Shown one piece after another: positions 53,361 through 63,877 of a stretch of DNA of 64,000 nucleotides. This stretch comes from Xanthomonas boreopolis. Its GTDB lineage: Bacteria; Pseudomonadota; Gammaproteobacteria; Xanthomonadales; Xanthomonadaceae. The first letter of the stretch is position 1, and each line of letters starts with the position of its first letter. The DNA is taken from the NCBI GenBank assembly GCA_014654535.1, contig BNBA01000002.1:1-64000 (forward strand). Reading direction: 5' to 3'. The translations under genes were made by a program, and so were the position numbers. Below the pieces are notes generated by a model that was not told the DNA's origin, made no database searches, and was given only the letters and a program-made list of their open reading frames with translations.

Positions 53361-54833
53361 TCAAGCCTCGTGGCACGGCAGCTGCACGGTGACCCGCAGG
53401 CCGCCCTCGGGGCGGTTGTCCAGGTCGATCTGCCCGCCGTGCGCCAGGACGATGCTGTTGGCCACGGCCAGGCCCAGGCCGATCCCGCCGGTGTCGCGGT
53501 TGCGCGAACTTTCCCCGCGCACGAACGGCAGCAACAGGTGTTCGCGCTGCGCCGGATCGATGCCCGGGCCATCGTCGTCCACCCACAGCAGGCACTGGTC
53601 GCCGTTGCGGTGGACCTGCACGCGCGCGCGCTTGCCGTATTTCAGCGCGTTCTCCACCAGGTTGGTGACCATCCTCCGCAGCGCCAGCGGGTCGCCCTCG
53701 ACGTCGACCGAATCGCCCGGTACCAGCCGCGCGTCCGCGCCCGTGTCGGCCAGGTTGTCGACCACGCTTTCCACCAGCAGCTGGAAATCGACGCGCGAAC
53801 GCTGGCCGCGCCGCGCATCGTTCTTGATGAAGTCCAGGGCCGCGGAGATCATCGCCTTCATCTCGTCGATGTCGGCGAGGGTCTTCTCGCGCAGGGCCTC
53901 GGGCGCGGCTTCCATGCGGAACGCCAGGCGCGCCAGCGGCGTGCGCAGGTCGTGCGCGATCGCCGCGACCATCTGGGTGCGCTCGTGCATCATCCGGTTC
54001 AGCCGCGCCTGCATCGCGTTGAACGAATCGGCGGCCTGCACCAGTTCGGCCGGGCCGCTGCGTTCCAGCGGCGGGGCGTCCGGATTCCGGCCGAGCTGGT
54101 CGGCCGCTTCGGAAAAGCGCCGGATCGGCGCGGACAGCGCGCGAGAGAACCGCCAGGCCAGCGGCAGCATCAGCAGCAGGCCGCAGCAGAACAGCGCCGC
54201 CACCTGGAACTTGAACGCACCGGACAACTGGCGGCCGGGCGCGGTGACCACGCGCCACGTGCCGTCCGGCTGCTGCGCGGCGGCGGTGAAGCCGGCCAGC
54301 AGCGGCGAGCTGGGCGAGAAACCGGGAACCGGCATCTCGTGCCAGGGCTCGTCCGGGATCCCCTTGATGTCGTAGAGCGGCGGGTCTTCGAACGGGCGGC
54401 CATGGGGCAGGAAATCGTCCCCGGCCTCGCCGCGCGAATCGATCCGCGGCGGGGCCATGGGCGCGCGATCGCCGTCTTCCTGCACGACGGAGAGGAAGGC
54501 CGGCGGCCGGCCTTCGCGATAGAAGCGCACGCTCTTGACGTCCATGCCCAGCCAGTGCGCGATCAATCGTTCGATGAAGTGGTCGCGATGGTGCCCCGCC
54601 GGCGCTTCCGGCGGCGAGGACTGGGTCCTGACCTGCAGGTCGGCGTTGGCGGCCGGCATCCTGGTGCTGAGCAGCGCGAGGATCTCCGGCGGATGCACCG
54701 GCGTGGCGAAGATCGGCGTGCGCATCAGGATCAGTCCGACGCCGACGCCTTGCGCCAGCACCAGGGCGATCGCCAGCACCAGGAAGGTGCGGGCGAAGAT
54801 CGAAAGCCGGCGCCGGGGCTTGGCGCCGGTCAT
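53361..54833 (-). CDS. Sensor histidine kinase
   Basis: 490 residues. Transmembrane helix 1 (about 12-36), a periplasmic sensor region (37-206) with several Pro/His-rich stretches (AGHHRDHFIERL), helix 2 (207-228), HAMP (228-282), then the HisKA motif AAIAHDLRTPLARL with the phosphorylated H294, N box NLVENALKYGK, G1 DDDGPGIDP and G2 GGIGLGLAVAN. It is the EnvZ/RstB-like HisKA/HATPase class. Its start overlaps the response regulator stop by 4 nt. The sensed signal is unknown. Confidence 0.9.
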   Translation of the reverse strand: MTGAKPRRRLSIFARTFLVLAIALVLAQGVGVGLILMRTPIFATPVHPPEILALLSTRMPAANADLQVRTQSSPPEAPAGHHRDHFIERLIAHWLGMDVKSVRFYREGRPPAFLSVVQEDGDRAPMAPPRIDSRGEAGDDFLPHGRPFEDPPLYDIKGIPDEPWHEMPVPGFSPSSPLLAGFTAAAQQPDGTWRVVTAPGRQLSGAFKFQVAALFCCGLLLMLPLAWRFSRALSAPIRRFSEAADQLGRNPDAPPLERSGPAELVQAADSFNAMQARLNRMMHERTQMVAAIAHDLRTPLARLAFRMEAAPEALREKTLADIDEMKAMISAALDFIKNDARRGQRSRVDFQLLVESVVDNLADTGADARLVPGDSVDVEGDPLALRRMVTNLVENALKYGKRARVQVHRNGDQCLLWVDDDGPGIDPAQREHLLLPFVRGESSRNRDTGGIGLGLAVANSIVLAHGGQIDLDNRPEGGLRVTVQLPCHEA

Positions 54834-55546
54834 AGCCGGCTGACGGCCGGCAGCAGCATGTAGCCTTCGTTGCGGACCGTGCGGATCAGCTCGGTGTGCA
54901 CGCGCTCGTTGATCTTGCGGCGCAGGCGGCTGATCTGGCTGTCGATGGCGCGGTCGTAGACGTCGGTGTCGCGGCCGCGCGAGTAGTCGAGCAACTGGTC
55001 GCGGCTGAGCACGCGCTGCGGGTGCTCGACGAAGGTGCGCAGCAGCGCGAACTCGCCGTCGGAAAGATTGATGAACACGCCGGTCGGGTCGCGCAGGTCG
55101 CGGCGTACCAGGTCCAGGCGCCAGCCGGCGAATTCGTACACGTTGCCGCGGGTCTCGGCCAGCTCGGCGTTGGCCTGGCTGCGCCGCAGCAGCGCGCGGA
55201 CCCGGGCCAGCAGCTCGCGCGGATTGCAGGGCTTGCTGAGGTAATCGTCGGCGCCGACTTCCAGCCCGATGATCCGGTCGGTGTCCTCGCCGAGCGCGCT
55301 GAGCATGATCACCGCCGGCGAGCCGCGCTCGCTGGCCAGCGCGCGGGCCGCGCTGAGCCCGTCCTCGCCCGGCATCATCACGTCCAGGATGATCAGGTCG
55401 GGGCGGCGCTGGGCCATCAGCCGGCGCATCTCCGGCACGCTCTCGGCGGCCTGGACGTGGTAGCCGTGCTCGCCCAGGAAGTCGCTGATGAGGCGGCGCA
55501 GGTCGGGGTCGTCGTCGACCACGAGTACGGAAGATTGCATGTCCAT
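54830..55546 (-). CDS. OmpR-family response regulator
   Basis: 238 residues: receiver domain (1-125) with VVDDDPD acidic pocket, the phosphoacceptor D55 in LIILDVMMPG and the Lys in LSKPCNPREL, then a winged-helix DNA-binding domain (about 140-235; DGEFALLRTFVEHPQRVLSRDQLL and DRAIDSQISRLRRKI). Start MDMQSSV at 55546. It is transcribed before the kinase with a 4-nt overlap. An inverted repeat at 55645-55661 upstream may be its autoregulatory site. Confidence 0.92.
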   Translation of the reverse strand: MDMQSSVLVVDDDPDLRRLISDFLGEHGYHVQAAESVPEMRRLMAQRRPDLIILDVMMPGEDGLSAARALASERGSPAVIMLSALGEDTDRIIGLEVGADDYLSKPCNPRELLARVRALLRRSQANAELAETRGNVYEFAGWRLDLVRRDLRDPTGVFINLSDGEFALLRTFVEHPQRVLSRDQLLDYSRGRDTDVYDRAIDSQISRLRRKINERVHTELIRTVRNEGYMLLPAVSRL

Positions 55547-55644
55547 GGTCCGTCCGGAGGCAGGTGATGGGGCCCCCGGGGCCGGCGGCCGGGGGAGGGC
55601 CGGGACCGGGCGGGAAGCTGGAGCCGGCATCATACGGAGCGGGC

Positions 55645-55661
55645 TTGTCAATGCATGACAA
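55645..55661. promoter_or_regulatory. Inverted repeat upstream of the two-component operon
   Basis: TTGTCA-ATGCA-TGACAA, perfect 6-bp arms with a 5-bp spacer, in an AT-richer patch about 100 bp upstream of the response regulator and about 100 bp upstream of the divergent glycosyltransferase. Confidence 0.45.
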
Positions 55662-55757
55662 ATTCGTGCCAGGGGCTGCAATGTGTCAGTCAAGTGGGTG
55701 ACGCCGAAGCATGGGATTCTGCAGGCCCCGTCCCATTGCTACCCCGGCCGCGCGCAC

Positions 55758-56780
55758 ATGTCTCCCCCCGATATCAGGCTGATCAGCCGCGACAACGGCG
55801 TCGGATTGACCCGCGACCTGGCGCTGATGAGCGAGGCCCTGCGCGCGGCCGGGATGACCGTCGAGCAGGTGGGCTTCGGCGGCACCGGCATGCGGACCCG
55901 CCTGCGTACCGCCGGGCTGTGGGGCGAACGCATGCTGCGCGGCAAGGTGCCGGTACAGGTCTTCTCCGAGCGGGTGTATCCCCATTGCCTGCGGTTGGCC
56001 GCGCGCAACCTGCTGGTGCCCAACCCGGAATGGCTGCTGCCGAAGTGGCTGCCGCTGCTGTCGCGCTTCGAGGCGGTGCTGTGCAAGACGCGACATGCCG
56101 AGCGCATCTTCCGCACGATGGGGTTCCGCACCCGTTTCATCGGATTCACCAGCGAGGACCGCCACGATCCCTGCGTCGCGCGCCAGCGCGCGTTCTTCCA
56201 CCTGGCCGGGCGCAGTTCCGCCAAGGGCACGCAGGTGGTGCTGGATACCTGGCGGCGCCATCCCGAGTGGCCGCTGCTGACCGTGGTGCAGAACCCGCGC
56301 ACCGCCGGCGGGCAGGTGCGGGCGGCCAACATCGATCATCGGCTCGAGTACCTGGACGATGCGCAGCTGCGCCACCTGCAGAACGCGCACCTGTTCCACC
56401 TGTGCCCCTCCGAGACCGAGGGCTTCGGCCATTACCTGATGGAGGCGATGAGCGTGGGCGCGGTGACCCTCGCCACCGGCGCCGAGCCGATGAACGAACT
56501 GGTCACCGAGGAGCGGGGCATCCTGATCCCGCCGACGTCCTCGCGCCGCCGCCAGTTGGCGTCCTACTACTACGTCGATGCGGCCGGCATCGAGGCGGCG
56601 GTGGAGCGCGCGCTGGCGTTGCCGGAGGCGCGGCTGGCGGAGTTGTCGGCGCGCGCGAGAGAGCATTTCGTGCTCAACGACCAGGCGTTCTCGGCGCGCT
56701 TCTGCCATGCGGTGCTGTCGCACGTGGCCGATGGGGAACAGGCCCTGGACGCGCAGCCCGCCGGCATCGCGGAAGGCTGA
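55758..56780 (+). CDS. Glycosyltransferase (GT4-like, GT-B fold)
   Basis: 340 residues. An N-terminal region starting RLISRDNGVGLTRD, and a C-terminal nucleotide-sugar half with CPSETEGFGHYLMEAMSVGAVTLAT, the E-x7-E type signature of GT4 enzymes. No membrane segments or signal, so cytoplasmic, acting on a lipid or surface glycan acceptor. ATG 55758 is chosen as the first codon before the conserved RLISRDNGVG; the frame extends to 55683 without support. Acceptor and donor are not recognisable. Divergent from the two-component system. Confidence 0.75.
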   Translation: MSPPDIRLISRDNGVGLTRDLALMSEALRAAGMTVEQVGFGGTGMRTRLRTAGLWGERMLRGKVPVQVFSERVYPHCLRLAARNLLVPNPEWLLPKWLPLLSRFEAVLCKTRHAERIFRTMGFRTRFIGFTSEDRHDPCVARQRAFFHLAGRSSAKGTQVVLDTWRRHPEWPLLTVVQNPRTAGGQVRAANIDHRLEYLDDAQLRHLQNAHLFHLCPSETEGFGHYLMEAMSVGAVTLATGAEPMNELVTEERGILIPPTSSRRRQLASYYYVDAAGIEAAVERALALPEARLAELSARAREHFVLNDQAFSARFCHAVLSHVADGEQALDAQPAGIAEG

Positions 56781-57152
56781 CCGGTTCCGCGCGCGCCCGC
56801 GATGGGCGCCGTCGATGCAGAAGTACGTGGTGGCGATCGTGCCGCCATGCGCCTGCCTTGCCCTTGTTCGCGCGAGCGTGGCGATGCGCTTGCATGCGTG
56901 TCGCCCGGCGATGCGCCGTGGCTCTGCGACCGGATGACCCGCGCACCGCGGAATGCGGTGCCGGCACGTGCCGCCGCCTGCCGGATCGAAGCCGCCCATG
57001 TCGTGCTTCGCACCTGCGTCGAGCGCCGCGAACGTCGATGACAAACCGGCGGCAAAGGCGAACGGAATCATCCGTTCGCGCCAGGCGTCGTGCGGAAGGG
57101 GGGCACGACGGCGCCGGCACGAACCCGCACAGGACGGCTACGGAGAACCGAG
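56781..57152. other. Gene-free region with a terminator-like hairpin
   Basis: No credible coding sequence. A 9-bp perfect stem GCGAACGGA / TCCGTTCGC with loop ATCA (57058-57079) lies ahead of the lipoprotein gene. The rest shows no recognisable element. Confidence 0.5.
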
Positions 57153-57710
57153 ATGAAGATGGCAAGGCTAGGCAGGCCCGTGATGACCACGGGCGTGCTG
57201 GTGTTGTTGGGAATGGCGTTGGGCGGATGCGCGTCGACGTGCGGACGCGGGCCGGATGCAGGCGGTCCCCCGCCGCGTTCGGCCGAGCGGCCGATGCCGC
57301 CGCCGGATCGGCTCGATCCCGCGTTCCGCGAGGCCTTGCAGGCCTGCGCGCAGGAACAGGGCATGGCGTTGCCCGCGCCGGGCGAAGGTCCGCCGCCGCG
57401 GGACGGCGCGCGGCCGGACCGCGCCAGGATGGACGCCTGCCTCGAGGCCAAGGGCTTCGAGCATCCGCCCGGGCCGCCGCCGGACGTCGGCATGCGCCGT
57501 GGCCCGGGCGGGCCCGGCCTGCCGCCGCCCGATCCTGCCGCGGCCGCGGCATTCCGGGCGTGCGCGGCCGAACAGGGCGTGCGCCTGCCGGAACCGGGCG
57601 CCGCGCCGGCTGTGGACGACAAGCCGGCCGCCGGCCAACTGGACCACGACAAGTTGCACGCGTGCATGGAGGCCAAGGGCTTCCGGCGTCCCGATCGCGA
57701 TACTCCCTGA
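57153..57710 (+). CDS. Lipoprotein with duplicated Cys-containing modules
   Basis: 185 residues, ATG 57153. The signal (VMTTGVLVLLGMALGGC) ends in a lipobox LGGC. The mature part is Pro/Gly/Asp-rich and has two copies of a module: FREALQACAQEQGMALP...RMDACLEAKGF and FRACAAEQGVRLP...KLHACMEAKGF. Each module has two Cys about 30-60 residues apart in ACxxEQG and ACxEAKGF contexts, which could form one disulfide per module or bind a metal. I do not recognise a named family. It precedes frmR on the same strand by 137 nt but the frm operator lies between. Confidence 0.7.
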   Translation: MKMARLGRPVMTTGVLVLLGMALGGCASTCGRGPDAGGPPPRSAERPMPPPDRLDPAFREALQACAQEQGMALPAPGEGPPPRDGARPDRARMDACLEAKGFEHPPGPPPDVGMRRGPGGPGLPPPDPAAAAAFRACAAEQGVRLPEPGAAPAVDDKPAAGQLDHDKLHACMEAKGFRRPDRDTP

Positions 57711-57750
57711 TCCGAGGGCAGGCGGTGCAGGCGATGCGCGCGCCGCCTAG

Positions 57751-59289
<1,539 letters not shown>

Positions 59290-59320
59290 CCGGCATCGGC
59301 CCGCCTCGAAGGAGTCCTTG

Positions 59321-60151
59321 ATGGAACGCATCGAACACCGCGCCTGCTTCGGCGGCTGGCAGGACGTGTACCGGCACGCGTCGGAAGCGCTCGGCTGCGC
59401 GATGAACTTCGCGATCTACCTGCCGCCGCAGGCGGAGCGGGAGAGAGTGCCGGTGCTGTACTGGCTCTCGGGCCTGACCTGCAACGAGCAGAACTTCATC
59501 ACCAAGGCCGGCGCGCAGCGCTACGCGGCCGAGCACGGCGTGGCGATCGTCGCGCCGGACACCAGTCCGCGCGGCGACGACGTGGCCGATGCCGAAGGCT
59601 ACGACCTGGGCAAGGGCGCGGGCTTCTACGTCGATGCCACGCAGGCGCCGTGGTCGGCGCACTACCGCATGCACGACTACGTGGCGAACGAACTGCCGGC
59701 GCTGGTCGAGGCGCGGTTCCCCACGACCGGCGCGCGTGCGATCAGCGGCCATTCGATGGGCGGGCATGGCGCGCTGACCATCGCGCTGCGCAATCCCGGG
59801 CGCTATCGCAGCGTGTCGGCCTTCGCGCCGATCGTGGCGCCGGCGCGGGTGCCGTGGGGCGAGAAGGCGCTCTCCGCCTATCTCGGCGACGACCGCGAAG
59901 CCTGGAAAGCGTGGGACGCCACCGAGCTGCTGAAGACCGCGCAGGAGCGGCTGCCGCTGCTGGTCGACCAGGGCGAGGCCGACGAGTTCCTCGACAGCCA
60001 GCTCAGGCCGCGACTGCTCGCCGAGGCGGCGCAGGCGGCCGGGTACCCGCTGACGCTGCGGATGCAGCCCGGCTACGACCACAGCTACTACTTCATCGCC
60101 AGCTTCATCGGCGAGCACGTGGCGCATCACGCCGCCGCATTGCGGGACTGA
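59321..60151 (+). CDS. frmB: S-formylglutathione hydrolase
   Basis: Esterase-D-type alpha/beta hydrolase, 276 residues, releasing formate and glutathione from S-formylglutathione. Nucleophile Ser in [10 protein letters not shown], Asp in the VDQGEADEF region and His in PGYDHSYYF complete the triad. ATG 59321 has AAGGAG 6 nt upstream; TTG 59318 is not needed. Last gene of the frm operon, followed by a strong hairpin. Confidence 0.94.
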   Translation: MERIEHRACFGGWQDVYRHASEALGCAMNFAIYLPPQAERERVPVLYWLSGLTCNEQNFITKAGAQRYAAEHGVAIVAPDTSPRGDDVADAEGYDLGKGAGFYVDATQAPWSAHYRMHDYVANELPALVEARFPTTGARAISGHSMGGHGALTIALRNPGRYRSVSAFAPIVAPARVPWGEKALSAYLGDDREAWKAWDATELLKTAQERLPLLVDQGEADEFLDSQLRPRLLAEAAQAAGYPLTLRMQPGYDHSYYFIASFIGEHVAHHAAALRD

Positions 60152-60156
60152 GCCGG

Positions 60157-60184
60157 TGCCGGCCCCGCGCAGGCGGGGCCGGCA
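60157..60184 (+). terminator. 12-bp hairpin terminating the frm operon
   Basis: TGCCGGCCCCGC / GCGGGGCCGGCA with a GCAG tetraloop, 5 nt past the frmB stop and between convergent frmB and the MFS gene. No T-run. Confidence 0.65.
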
Positions 60185-60244
60185 GCTTCCGCGCCGTCCC
60201 CGCCCCGCGGGGATCGGCGGTCATCGCGCTTCCGTCGATCCCGC

Positions 60245-61423
60245 TCAAGGCGCGCGGGCGCGCATCGCCAGGCCCGCCGCCACCGCGGCGCCGAGCAAGG
60301 CGCTGCCTGCCGCGCAGACGAAGATCGCGGCATAGCCCAGATGGGTGGCGACCAGGCCGGCCAGCGGTCCGGCCATGGCATAGGCCACGTCCTGGAACGC
60401 GGCATAGCCGCCCAGCGCGGTCGCACGCACTTGCGCGGGCACGCGCCGCACCACTTCCACGCCCAGCGCCGGGAACACCAGCGAGCAACCCAGGCCGGTC
60501 AGGAACGCGCCGCCAATGCCCATCCATGGCGAGACCGCCAGGCCGAGCGTGAGCAGGCCCAGGCTTTCCACGCCCATCGCCGCGACCGCCACGCGCGCAC
60601 CGCCGAAGCGGTCCGGCAAGCGCCCGCCCAGCAGCCGCGCCAGCACGAAGCCGATGCCGAAGGCGCTGAGCAGCCAGGCCGCGCCTGGCCACTGGCGATC
60701 GTTGAAGTACAGCACCGCGAAGGTCCCGATGGTGGCGAAGCCCACGCCTTGCAGCGCCAATCCCAGTGCCGGCCACCAGATCCGCGCCAGCACCTGGCGC
60801 AACGGCGGGCGCGTGCCGCCGACGGGCGCGACCGCGCCGACGCCGCCGGCGACCGCGTACGACAGCACGGGCAACAGCAACGTCGCCACGGCTATCGCCA
60901 GGAAGCCGCCGTGCGCGTCCAGCGCGACGCCGACGGGCGACCCGGCCGCGAGCGCGGCGAAGATCGCCGTGCCGACCCAGGTCATCACCCGCCCGGACTG
61001 CGCCGCGCCGAGGTGGCCGATGCCCCAGGCCAGGGTGCCGGTGACCAGCAGGCTCTCGCCGATGCCGGCGGCCAGCCGCGCAAGCACCAGCCAGGCCAGC
61101 GGCAGGGCGGGAACCAGCGCGGCCAGCAGGTAGCCGACGCCGGACGCGAACAGCAGCAGCATGCCGCGGCGCGTGGCGCGCGCCGGCCCGGCGGTATCGC
61201 TGAGGCGGCCGGCTACGCTGCGGGTGAAGACCGTGGCCACGAACTGCACCGCGACGATGCAGCCGACCACGAGATCGCCATGGCCGAGTGCCTGGCGCAC
61301 GTGCACCGGCACCACCGGGAGCGGTACCGACAAGGTCATGAAGCCGAGAAAGATCGCGACGCACAGCCGCAGCAGCACGGCCGTATGCGCGGAGGAGGAT
61401 ACGTTTGGATTCGGGATGTTCAT
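60245..61423 (-). CDS. MFS transporter (YhhS/arabinose-efflux type)
   Basis: 392 residues, 12 predicted helices. Loop motif RSVAGRLSDTAGPARATRRG between helices 2 and 3 and the repeat in the second half LARLLGGRLPDRFGGARV follow the MFS rule; FLTGLGCSLVFPALGVEVVRRVP is typical of the YhhS/YfcJ group of exporters. No substrate can be named. Start 61423 begins MNIPNP. The sequence 115-131 nt upstream is a LacI-family operator-like palindrome, so sugar-responsive regulation is likely. Confidence 0.85.
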   Translation of the reverse strand: MNIPNPNVSSSAHTAVLLRLCVAIFLGFMTLSVPLPVVPVHVRQALGHGDLVVGCIVAVQFVATVFTRSVAGRLSDTAGPARATRRGMLLLFASGVGYLLAALVPALPLAWLVLARLAAGIGESLLVTGTLAWGIGHLGAAQSGRVMTWVGTAIFAALAAGSPVGVALDAHGGFLAIAVATLLLPVLSYAVAGGVGAVAPVGGTRPPLRQVLARIWWPALGLALQGVGFATIGTFAVLYFNDRQWPGAAWLLSAFGIGFVLARLLGGRLPDRFGGARVAVAAMGVESLGLLTLGLAVSPWMGIGGAFLTGLGCSLVFPALGVEVVRRVPAQVRATALGGYAAFQDVAYAMAGPLAGLVATHLGYAAIFVCAAGSALLGAAVAAGLAMRARAP

Positions 61424-61757
61424 TGGGCGACTCGTGTGGGCCCATCTGCGGCCTGGCCGGACCGGGTCGAGACGGGCACGCGCCCGGCGACCCGTATCGC
61501 GACCGGCGGCACGCCGGTGGGCGGGGTCGCGTTGATTGACGTAAACGCTTACGTGGCGGGCCAGGAGGGCGCGCCAATGGAGACGCATTCTACTCGACGT
61601 TTCCATTCCCTGGATGCCGGCGGTTCGCCTTCGGGAAGCGGATCCGGACCAGGAGGAAGCCTTGCCGGCAGCCGAGGCGATCCTGCCGGGGCGTGGCATG
61701 GGTCCCGTCGGCGAGCCCGTCGCACGCCGCGGCGGCGGCGGCGGGCCGTGCCGGGGA
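61424..61757. other. 334-bp gap, LacI-like operator only
   Basis: Apart from the palindrome at 61539-61554 no signal was seen. The high-GC ORFs that cross it are shadows of the flanking genes. Confidence 0.5.
61539..61554. promoter_or_regulatory. LacI-family operator-like palindrome
   Basis: ACGTAAACGCTTACGT, a 16-bp palindrome with one mismatched pair and central CG, in the gap upstream of the MFS gene. It differs from the NagR box (TGACA/TGTCA), so a different LacI regulator, not encoded in this window, would bind it. Confidence 0.65.
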
Positions 61758-62720
61758 TCAGGCGCGCGCGCCGGCCGGTACGGCTACGCCGGCCAGCTTC
61801 GCCGCGTACAACGCCGCCCCGTAGTGGGGTTCGTGCCGCGGCGCGCGCAGGTCGAACCGCGGATGGAACGCCCGCAGCGCGTCGCGGAACGGGGCCAGCA
61901 GCAGCTCGCCTGCACTGAACGCGCCGCCGGAGAAGGAAAGCGGCACGTCCTCGTCGTCGGCGAAATGCAGCGCGAGCCGGATCGCTTCGGCGATCTCCGC
62001 CAGCTCCTGCCCCGCGCGCGCGAAGATCGCGTGCGCGACCGGGTCGCCGGCCTCGGCCGCGCGCGTCACCAGGATCGACAGTTGCGCCACTTCGCTGCGC
62101 GTGCTGGCGTGCTCGCCGTAGATCCGCGCGCACAGGTCCAGGTCGTGCCGGAGCGAGAGCGCGTCGTTGACGAGGGCGTGCAGCGGACCCTTGGGCAGGC
62201 GCCCGTCGCTCATGCGCGAGTACGCGTTCAATCCCTGCACCGCGATCCAGTGCGCCGACCCCTCGTCGGAGAACGCCTCGCCCCAGCCGCCCGCGCGTGC
62301 GGCCATGCCGCGGCGTTGCCCGTAGCCGATCGACCCCGTGCCCGCGACGATGTTGATGCCGTCGGTGCAGGCCAGGGAGCCGGCCCACCCGCACACCGTG
62401 TCGTTGTCGCAGGTGTAGCGCGCGTGGCCGAGGATCTGCGCCGGCATCCGGTCCAGCAGCGGCGTGACCGTGCTGTCCTCGCCATGCGCCGGCAAGCCGA
62501 AGAAGGCATGGCCGAGCGCCTGCGGGTCCATGCCGGCGTCCTCGAACACCTGCGCCACGCCCTGCGCGAGCATGGTGCGCACCGCCTCCAGCCCGATCTG
62601 CGGGTAGTAGGCGGTGCCGAGCTGGGCCTGGGCGAGCAGGCGCCCGGCCGCGTCGATGAGCGCGAACCGGGTCTTGGTGCCGCCGCCGTCGACGCCGAGG
62701 AAGCAGGCGTGGCGCGTCAT
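61758..62720 (-). CDS. BadF/BadG-family amino-sugar kinase
   Basis: 320 residues of the BadF/BadG/BcrA/BcrD ATPase superfamily, as in human NAGK and bacterial GlcN/GalNAc kinases. FLGVDGGGTKTRFALID (phosphate-1), CDNDTVCGWAGSL, IVAGTGSIGYGQ (phosphate-2), GWGEAFSDEGSAHWIA and FSGGAFSAG are the family motifs. Its start overlaps the agaS stop (ATGA), so the pair is coupled and the substrate is likely GalNAc or galactosamine (an AgaK role); a GlcN or GlcNAc kinase cannot be excluded. Confidence 0.85.
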   Translation of the reverse strand: MTRHACFLGVDGGGTKTRFALIDAAGRLLAQAQLGTAYYPQIGLEAVRTMLAQGVAQVFEDAGMDPQALGHAFFGLPAHGEDSTVTPLLDRMPAQILGHARYTCDNDTVCGWAGSLACTDGINIVAGTGSIGYGQRRGMAARAGGWGEAFSDEGSAHWIAVQGLNAYSRMSDGRLPKGPLHALVNDALSLRHDLDLCARIYGEHASTRSEVAQLSILVTRAAEAGDPVAHAIFARAGQELAEIAEAIRLALHFADDEDVPLSFSGGAFSAGELLLAPFRDALRAFHPRFDLRAPRHEPHYGAALYAAKLAGVAVPAGARA

Positions 62721-63877
62721 GGGGCCAAGGCGTGGATGCGCACGCCCTGCACGACACGGTTCACCATGCCCTGCTTGTTGGGATTGTCCGGCGACAGGCC
62801 CAGCGCCAGCGAGCACTGGAACGCGAAGACCTGCGCGATGGCCACGTACGGCCACAGCAGGTCCACGTCGGCGGCGCCGGCCATGCCGGGTACCGTCACC
62901 GTGTCGCGCGCCAGGCCGTCGCGCGGTTGCGCGGTGATCTCGATGACCCGGCCGGCGTAGCCGTCCCTGCGCAGTTCGTCGAGCAGGTCGTGGTCGTAGC
63001 GCCGGGTCAGCGGGTCGTTCGAGACGAACACCGCCACCAGGGTGCGCGGGGTGATGAACGTCTTGGGCCCGTGGCGAAAGCCCAGCGGCGTGTCGAAACA
63101 GGTCGCGATGGCGCCGTTGGTGAGCTCGCCGAGCTTGAGCGCCGCCTCGCGCGCAAGACCTTGCATCAGCCCGCTCCCCAGATAGGCGACGCGATCGTAT
63201 CCGGCCAGCGCCAGCTCCTGCAGGGCCGGGCGCGCTTCGGCGATCACGCGGCCGGTGGCATCGGCGAGCGGCGCGATGCGCGCGTCCATCGCGCGTGCCG
63301 GTCCCAGCGCCAGCAGCGTGGCGTACATCATGCAGCTGAAGCTGGAGGTCATCGCGAAGCTGGCGTCGTGGGTCTCCTCCGGCAGCAGCAGGGTCATCGC
63401 CTCGCGCGCGCCGCTGCGGCCAAGCGAGCCGTCCGGATTGCAGGTGACCACCAGGTGGCGTACTTGGCGCACCCTCGATTCGGCGATCCGTACCGCGGCC
63501 AGGCTCTCGGGGCTGTTGCCGGAGCGGCCGAAGGACACCAGCAGCAACGGTTGCTCCGGGTCCAGGTACAGCGCCGGGCTGCTGACCAGGTCGGTGGTGG
63601 GCACGGCATCCACGCGCGCCGCCAGTTGGCGGTCGAGCAGCGGCGCCAGGCATTGGCCGATGTAGGCCGAGGTCCCCGCGCCGGTGAGGACGATCCGGGC
63701 GCGCGCATCGTGCGCGACCGGCGCCACGAAGGCCTGCACGCGTTCGTGCAGCGCCCGGACCATGGCATGGGTGCGCCTGAGCATGTCCGGTTGCTGCTCG
63801 ATCTCGCGCGCGGTCGAGGCCGCTCCGGCCGCAAGCAGGTCCGGTTCCGGGATGCCGAGGTATTCAGTGGTTTTCAT
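62717..63877 (-). CDS. agaS: AgaS, SIS-domain galactosamine-6-phosphate deaminase/isomerase
   Basis: 386 residues with two SIS domains: VLTGAGTSAYIGQCLAP and SFGRSGNSPESLAAV in the first, YLGSGLMQGLAREAALKLGELTNG and the AgaS-typical FRHGPKTFI in the second. AgaS converts GalN-6-P to tagatose-6-phosphate. MKTTEYLG at 63877 is preferred to MPATP at 63892 because it gives a 14-nt rather than 29-nt overlap with the upstream gene; neither has a clear ribosome-binding site. It is distinct from NagB-II at 34298, so the window encodes parallel GlcN and GalN branches. Confidence 0.85.
   Translation of the reverse strand: MKTTEYLGIPEPDLLAAGAASTAREIEQQPDMLRRTHAMVRALHERVQAFVAPVAHDARARIVLTGAGTSAYIGQCLAPLLDRQLAARVDAVPTTDLVSSPALYLDPEQPLLLVSFGRSGNSPESLAAVRIAESRVRQVRHLVVTCNPDGSLGRSGAREAMTLLLPEETHDASFAMTSSFSCMMYATLLALGPARAMDARIAPLADATGRVIAEARPALQELALAGYDRVAYLGSGLMQGLAREAALKLGELTNGAIATCFDTPLGFRHGPKTFITPRTLVAVFVSNDPLTRRYDHDLLDELRRDGYAGRVIEITAQPRDGLARDTVTVPGMAGAADVDLLWPYVAIAQVFAFQCSLALGLSPDNPNKQGMVNRVVQGVRIHALAP

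Noticed and set aside
53361..55661. Histidine kinase fused to an N-terminal domain
   Set aside because: The extension is an alternate frame of the response regulator; the kinase start overlaps the regulator stop by 4 nt.
61758..63653. 631-residue kinase fusion
   Set aside because: The first 311 codons are a shadow of agaS; the real kinase starts at 62720.
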